A DNA stretch of 60,000 bases from Adiantum capillus-veneris. Its lineage: Eukaryota > Streptophyta > Polypodiopsida > Polypodiales > Pteridaceae. Location of the stretch: NCBI GenBank assembly GCA_014529385.2, contig CM043950.1:151098945-151158944 (forward strand). The letters are read 5' to 3'. Made by a program: the position numbers and the translations under genes. Under the pieces are notes generated by a model that was not told the DNA's origin, searched no databases, and saw only the letters and a list, made by a program, of their open reading frames with translations. Numbering within the stretch: position 1 is the stretch's first letter; each line of letters opens with the position of its first letter. This document shows positions 55,065 through 60,000 of the stretch, in pieces.

Positions 55065-55878
55065 GCATATCTAAGTCATGTCGCTCATGCTAGATGAGAT
55101 GAGCATAAGAGCCGCAGTCTATTAGCTTACAAATGGTGGAGTGTCGTAGGTCCAACACTCACGCACAGTGCACACTAAGATGAGAGCACATATCCTCGAC
55201 AACGAAAACCATTGATCTTAAGGGGTGCCAGATTGCAAAGCCATGCCATATGCTTTTATATCTACACTATCTTTCTGAGGAACCCCTCAAAATCTTTCTT
55301 GCACAGCATATTGTTTTGCATGAATTTCTATGTATGCATAAATAGGATGTGCCACCATTGGACATATGCATTCGACACTCTTTCTCGCTTCCACCTATGC
55401 ACCTTGAGTGAACTACAATAGGAAAACCACTGTTCCATCATGCTACCCTTTCATATTTGCTACCTTTTTAATTCCATATCTATCAGAAAATAATCCCTTG
55501 TGTAATTTATTAATATCCCATGCTAATAAGTACTCCAATAATGCGTGTATCCCAAAGGTACTTTTTTTTACACTAGGTTTTTTACCTTTGGTCATCGAGG
55601 TATTAGACCCTAATTTAGAACCTCACCATTCTACTTCCCTTGTACATACTTTTCATAATTAAACAGAAGCCTCCTCACTATTCTATTACAACGAACAAAT
55701 GCAACATCATCTCTCACAATAGATATATTTTGACCAATGAAGACACTGCAACAAATTGAACCTCATCAACAAATCCAATGTCAAATAAAGATGATTAGCC
55801 CATCAACAACCAATCAAAAACCTTCCATAGCCTCCACGGACACTTTTCAACATTGCCCGAGGACGGGCACTAAAATCG
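55065..55878. other. non-coding 3' part of the element
   Basis: Stops throughout; no domain. It leads to the polypurine tract. Confidence 0.45.
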
Positions 55879-55890
55879 GAAGGGGGGAAT
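55879..55890 (+). other. polypurine tract
   Basis: GGAAGGGGGGAA immediately before an LTR start (TGTTAACTGA). Confidence 0.75.
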
Positions 55891-55917
55891 GTTAACTGAG
55901 TCAACGTCAGTTAACAG
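55891..55917. other. perfect inverted repeat at the LTR start
   Basis: TGTTAACTGA-GTCAACG-TCAGTTAACA, with TGAGTCA (a bZIP-type site) across the junction. The related LTR at 46941-46915 keeps TGTTAA, TGAGTCA and GTTAACA. Confidence 0.8.
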
Positions 55918-56550
55918 GAGTTGCTAAAGACCGAAGACGTTGGTGCACCCAAAGATTGTCGACCCAAGGAGAAGCGAGTGACACCTATGTGAAAGTTAGC
56001 AGGCTGATGACTCAATGCTTGAGCAACTACTAGATGCAGGGTACAGTAAGCATCATCAGGATGTGTATACAAGATGTGACATTATGCAGGTCAAGCATTG
56101 ATTTTTCGAGCCCAACAACGACCATCATGGTTTTTTTTTCCGGCGGAGATGTCATTGGTCGATGGCCTTTGAAAGGATTCTTTTTGTTGGGGCTGGAGTA
56201 TTGACTATTGTCATTCAAGAGCTTGTAGGGTTTCGATATGCAAAGCCCGACGCGATCGACACTTCGCTCGCGGGAACATTGTCCAAGCCATAAGTCAGAA
56301 AACGTATATTTCCTTAAAATAGCCATGCTAAAAAAAAAAACGAGCTGCTGTTCAGGAGTGGAAGAGTCGCCAGCTGCAGACGAGAGAGGTACTAGTGATG
56401 AGAAGGGTGAAGCGCCATCTCTATGGGAGTCCGAGAGCAGGGGGTGCTGATGTTCTCAGTCGAAAGGGCGCCACCTGGTGTCCATGCAAAAGCAAGAGAG
56501 AAGAGGAGCCGACCAGTTGATACATGAGGGCGTGGCAGCAGCTGCATGAG

Positions 56551-57041
56551 GCCGCCAGCGGTGGCAGGGGCTTCATAAGGCAGTAGACGGGCCGAGGGGG
56601 GCTCGAGCCGACAGGTGAGTGAAGCGAGGAGAGGCTGGGACCACTGACGAGCAGCTCAGGACATTACTTCAGAGGGCCAGGAACCTGTCAAGGACGTGAT
56701 GCGGTGGGCCAAGGAACAAAGAGAATGACGGGAGCTGCAAGAGATCGGACGTTGTCAGCTATTGAAGAGGTCCAAGAGCTGATAGCATAAAGGGGAAACT
56801 ATTGTGGAGGTCCGAGACTCTATGTAAGGTCACCGATTGGGTGCTTATAAGGGTTGGGGCTACAAGAGGAGAGCCACGCAACCTGTGGCAAGGAAGGAGT
56901 TGGTGCCAAGAGCAGGTTTGAGAGACCCTGAGAAAGGATATTGTAGCGCTGCAAAGAAAAGGAGGCAAGGTCCAAACTGCAATGAGGGGGGATATTGGGT
57001 TGTCCTTTAGATCTACACGTACCATACGGTGAGGAGGTGAA
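56551..57041. repeat. tandem duplication, unit 1 (491 bp)
   Basis: Begins GCCGCCAGCGGTGGCAGGGG. GC-rich. Near-identical to unit 2 apart from a few one-base indels. Confidence 0.92.
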
Positions 57042-57528
57042 GCCGCCAGCGGTGGCAGGGGCTTCATAAGGCAGTAGACGGGCCGAGGGGGGCTCGAGCC
57101 GACAGGTGAGTGAAGCGAGGAGAGGCTGGGACCACTGACGAGCAGCTCAGGACATTACTTCAGAGGCCAGGAACCTGTCAAGGACGTGATGCGGTGGGCC
57201 AAGGAACAAAGAGAATGACGGGAGCTGCAAGAGATCGGACGTTGTCAGCTATTGAAGAGGTCCAAGAGCTGATAGCATAAAGGGGAAACTATTGTGGAGG
57301 TCCGAGACTCTATGTAAGGTCACCGATTGGGTGCTTATAAGGGTTGGGGCTACAAGAGGAGAGCCACGCAACCTGTGGCAAGGAAGGAGTTGGTGCCAAG
57401 AGCAGGTTTGAGAGACCCTGAGAAAGGATATTGTAGCGCTGCAAAGAAAAGGAGGCAAGGTCCAAACTGCAATGAGGGGGCATATTGGGTGTCCTTAGAT
57501 CTACACGTACCATACGGTGAGGAGGTGA
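57042..57528. repeat. tandem duplication, unit 2 (487 bp)
   Basis: Same start; ends ...GAGGAGGTG. Short frames shared by both units are artefacts of the duplication. Confidence 0.92.
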
Positions 57529-58437
57529 TACCCCAAACAGGCAAATTGATTACTCTTTCCAATAGGAGTTTTTTTGCGTTGCTGAACTGGAGTTGGTAGG
57601 TTGTTATATGCAAAAGAAGTTGAGGGCTGCATGGGATAGAGTAAGCATATGCTCGCATGAGGAGGATCTAAGGATTGTTAGTGGCGAGGAAAGTGGATCT
57701 AGGTTCTGCCAGTTAGAAGGGGCCTTGCCCTGAGTAAGGAAGAAGCAAAAATCACACAAAGGAAGACAAATCGGGCATCAAAAAGGAGAAGAAGAAAGAG
57801 CAATAAATGGATGAAGGGTGCTATATCAAAGGAGCGAGAACATTTTGTTTCATGCCACTCTATCATTGTATATGCTTGAATTGAAGCGAGCATGATTTGC
57901 ATTATCATATTCTCCTAGTTCTTAATATATATATAATTTCCCCTCTCGCTCTAGTGCTAATAAGGAGGTCGCATATTTGAGGTACTTGAATGCAATGTGA
58001 CGACACTCTCTACTTACTTAAACGTGGTACATGCCACGGATTTCAAAGCATATTTGTGTGTTGTGCATGTTAGATATATAGGTAAGAATCTGTGTATCAG
58101 TCCAATTGTGGGGAGCATGTGTGTGGATATGGAGTACCCAGGTTATATATGAAATGCATCATGATGTACTTTACACTTGAGTGCATACACTCTGGGCTGG
58201 TTGGGTATGGGCCAGGGCAGTAGTCATTTGCAGATAGGGTGCCTAGGTGTGTGTTTACTAGGGAATAGGGGTGTTGTGAGATCAGTGGGCTATAGAGAGG
58301 CATTCACTGAGTGTGCTAGTGGTTTTTCGACTTCCCCTTTCCATCTTGTGGTGTCATAAAATCTAATATCTAACTAACCCAAATGATTTTCTCATATTAA
58401 ATTGATCACTTAATGTGGGAGAATAAACGGGAACAAG
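57529..58437. other. non-coding, possibly the rest of the LTR
   Basis: No gene and no repeat boundary. A TATATATATA stretch lies near 57926. Confidence 0.35.
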
Positions 58438-59959
58438 TGTTAAGATATAGGTATGTTCTTATAGATCTATCTCAACACGGGGCCAATGGTAAAGGGGCCC
58501 AAAAGGGAGATGGTCTATCAAAGAGCAAGGCTAACCAATGGAGCATAAGACCTTAGGGTTAGCTTCATTGAAGACCTCCAATAAATGTGTGTAAAAGTCC
58601 TTTGACCTTAAGTAAGCTAGGGTTGAGCTTGAGGTGGGAACCCGGCCCAAGCTCGAGGTGCTTGTCATGCTTGAGGTGTTTTTCATGCTTGAGGTGCTTG
58701 ATTAAGATGCTTGAGGTGCTTGATTGGCTCATGCTTGAGGTGCTTGACTTGCTGCATGATTAAAGTACTTGAGGTGCCTTGAGAAGCTTGCCTGAGATGC
58801 TTGTGGGAACACCCCCTAGTTCAAGTGCTTTGTCATGCTTGATGAGTAAGGTGCTTGATCACCTAAAGTCAAAATCATTCCTACAAGAGGGGGGGCGAGC
58901 CCTTTTCCTAGGAGCTAGAGAGAGAAAACACCCTCACTCACACACACAAGGGAAGCCCCAACTTGAAGAGGCAGCAAGGACACATGTCAGGCCCCTACCC
59001 ATGTTACCTTCATGTGTTGCTTGAAGCCTATTGGCTAAGATTCAAAGGGGTCCAATGATAAATTACTTGAATTATCTAATTGATTTTTCATTTATGAAGT
59101 CCTCTCTCTCAAAGGGGAAAGGGGGACACTTGTCCCAAGGCTACCCATGTTGCTTGTAATGGCTCTTGCTTGTGATTGGCTAGGCCTGGAAGGGTCCAAT
59201 GAGCTTCAGCATGAGCTACAAGGGGGGGTCGACCCAAGCAAGCTAGGGGGGAGCCTAGGGGGTATACTCACCCACACACACTCACAATCACTCTCATTGT
59301 GTGCTATGCAAAGTGCAAGAGCTCCCTCTCCAAGCAAGTAGAGGTTGAGAGCCTACACCAACACTCTTGGCTATGGAGTGCAAATCCAACCAAGAGCCAT
59401 GCTTCAATGCTTAAGCTTGCCATCTCCTTCTTCTTCATTACTATGCTATTATGTGTGCTAGCAACAAGAGTATGATAAGTGAGGAACTAATTCTTTCTCC
59501 TACGAAATGTTTCTTCTTCCTCTTCCCTACCCTCATTCCCTGCTAGCTCTCTCCACCTTCGAAGGTGTTTGAGGTCTTGGGACTGAGGCTTGGGATAGTT
59601 AAAGCTTTCTTCAAGTTTATGTTATGTTTGTGGTGCATGAAGCCTTCCATCTTCATGGCATCACCTAGGTCACAAGGAACACAAAGACTGTATTGTAACA
59701 AGTCTCTCTTTATGGGAGAAATCATAATACAAATGCCTATTGGAGGGGGGACCGGCTCCACATAAATCCGGTCCTCAATTGTTGTCATGTTCTCTAAACT
59801 CTCTCTCTTGCAAAAGTATTGTCTATGCCAAGTTAACTAATTGCTATGATTATGTTGCTATCTTCAATTATGTCTACCGCTATGCTCACAAAATCATTTC
59901 TTGAAAGTACTCTCATTAAATTCCGCTATTCTCAAATTGAATAGGCAAATTCCATTACA
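58438..59959 (+). mobile_element. 5' LTR, plus orientation (1522 bp)
   Basis: TGTTAAGATATAGG...TTCCATTACA followed one base later by a primer site. It matches the reverse complement of 2038-3400. The element body continues beyond the window. No coding sequence inside. Confidence 0.85.
58640..58860. repeat. GCTTGAGGTGCTTGAT repeats in the LTR
   Basis: Eight or more imperfect copies of a 10-24 bp unit (GCTTGAGGTG, CTTGATTAAG). The sister LTR has a different expanded repeat here. Confidence 0.75.
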
Positions 59960-59960
59960 T

Positions 59961-59972
59961 TGGTATCAGAGC
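59961..59972 (+). other. primer-binding site, initiator tRNA-Met
   Basis: TGGTATCAGAGC; the following CATTTGGTTTCTCTTTT matches the leader of the element at 2.0 kb. Confidence 0.9.
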
Positions 59973-60000
59973 ATTTGGTTTCTCTTTTCTTTCTTAAGAA

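Larger units (their letters stand above)
55891..57528 (+). mobile_element. 3' LTR (start certain, end not found)
   Basis: It begins TGTTAACTGAGTCAACGTCA after a polypurine tract, and its first 55 bp resemble the LTR start at 46941 (minus strand). It therefore closes the gag-protease element. It contains a 491 bp tandem duplication with a repeated TATA-like TTATAAGG (about 56836 and 57336). The 3' end could lie anywhere up to 58437; no TG...CA end with a target repeat was identified. Confidence 0.6.

Noticed and set aside
57249-57658. Repeated minus-strand frames sharing one sequence
   Set aside because: They arise from the 491 bp LTR duplication and have no independent support.

Overview
The window is repeat-dominated nuclear DNA from a land plant. 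Evidence: Ty1/copia-type polyproteins with initiator-tRNA-Met primer sites, Ty3-type gag remnants, a CACTA (En/Spm) transposon with a TNP2-type transposase and a second plant En/Spm-type ORF, LINEs, a tRNA-derived SINE, GT...AG introns, and abundant (CT)n/(GT)n tracts. No intact ordinary host gene is visible. A large, repeat-rich genome such as a fern would fit, but the lineage cannot be proven from the sequence alone.

Layout. 1-3.4 kb: an LTR end, a probable solo LTR and the 5' part (LTR, primer site, broken gag) of a minus-strand element. 3.4-8.1 kb: an endonuclease relic, a broken minus-strand gag with zinc knuckle, then tandemly repeated decayed C-termini of a plant LINE. 8.75-14.6 kb: a full-length but dead copia element (8749-14600) with near-matching target duplications; a tRNA-derived SINE sits in its gag and a solo LTR in its RNase H region, each with perfect target duplications. 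14.96-21.29 kb: a decayed minus-strand CACTA element with subterminal TAGCGACG repeats and three SINE-like tandem units. 22.4-23.9 kb: a decayed gag.

24.4-37.1 kb: two copies of one LINE family in inverted, tail-to-tail orientation (24439-28350 plus strand; 32451-37055 minus strand). Both are bounded at both ends by (CT)n/(GA)n tracts. Their ORF1 and ORF2 share one reading frame separated only by stop codons, and the endonuclease begins before any in-frame ATG. Copy 2 keeps an uninterrupted 1130-codon ORF2. Between them lie a decayed gene-like region with a RING-like C-terminus and a 1.3 kb array of TATGCTAATTAGCATA-type palindromes. This LINE family is the best candidate for an undescribed system here: a plant LINE that appears to use CT microsatellites as target and may use stop-codon readthrough.

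37.1-42.3 kb: a cluster of GA tracts with duplicated spacers, then an unrecognised multi-exon minus-strand gene or pseudogene with a 604 bp tandem triplication and a DGNHR motif. 42.3-46 kb: low-complexity DNA, a GC-rich perfect-loop hairpin, and the body of a non-coding LTR element whose 5' LTR and tRNA-Asp-like primer site lie at 45996-46941 (minus). 46.9-55.9 kb: a decayed plus-strand gag/protease element, split by a non-coding LTR retrotransposon (49067-54394) with identical-length 486 bp LTRs and a perfect GATCA target duplication. 55891 onward: a 3' LTR with a 491 bp tandem duplication. 58438-60000: LTR and primer site of the same family as at 2.0-3.4 kb, in the opposite orientation.

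The order of nesting can be read in two places: copia first, then SINE and solo LTR inside it; gag/protease element first, then the GATCA element inside it.
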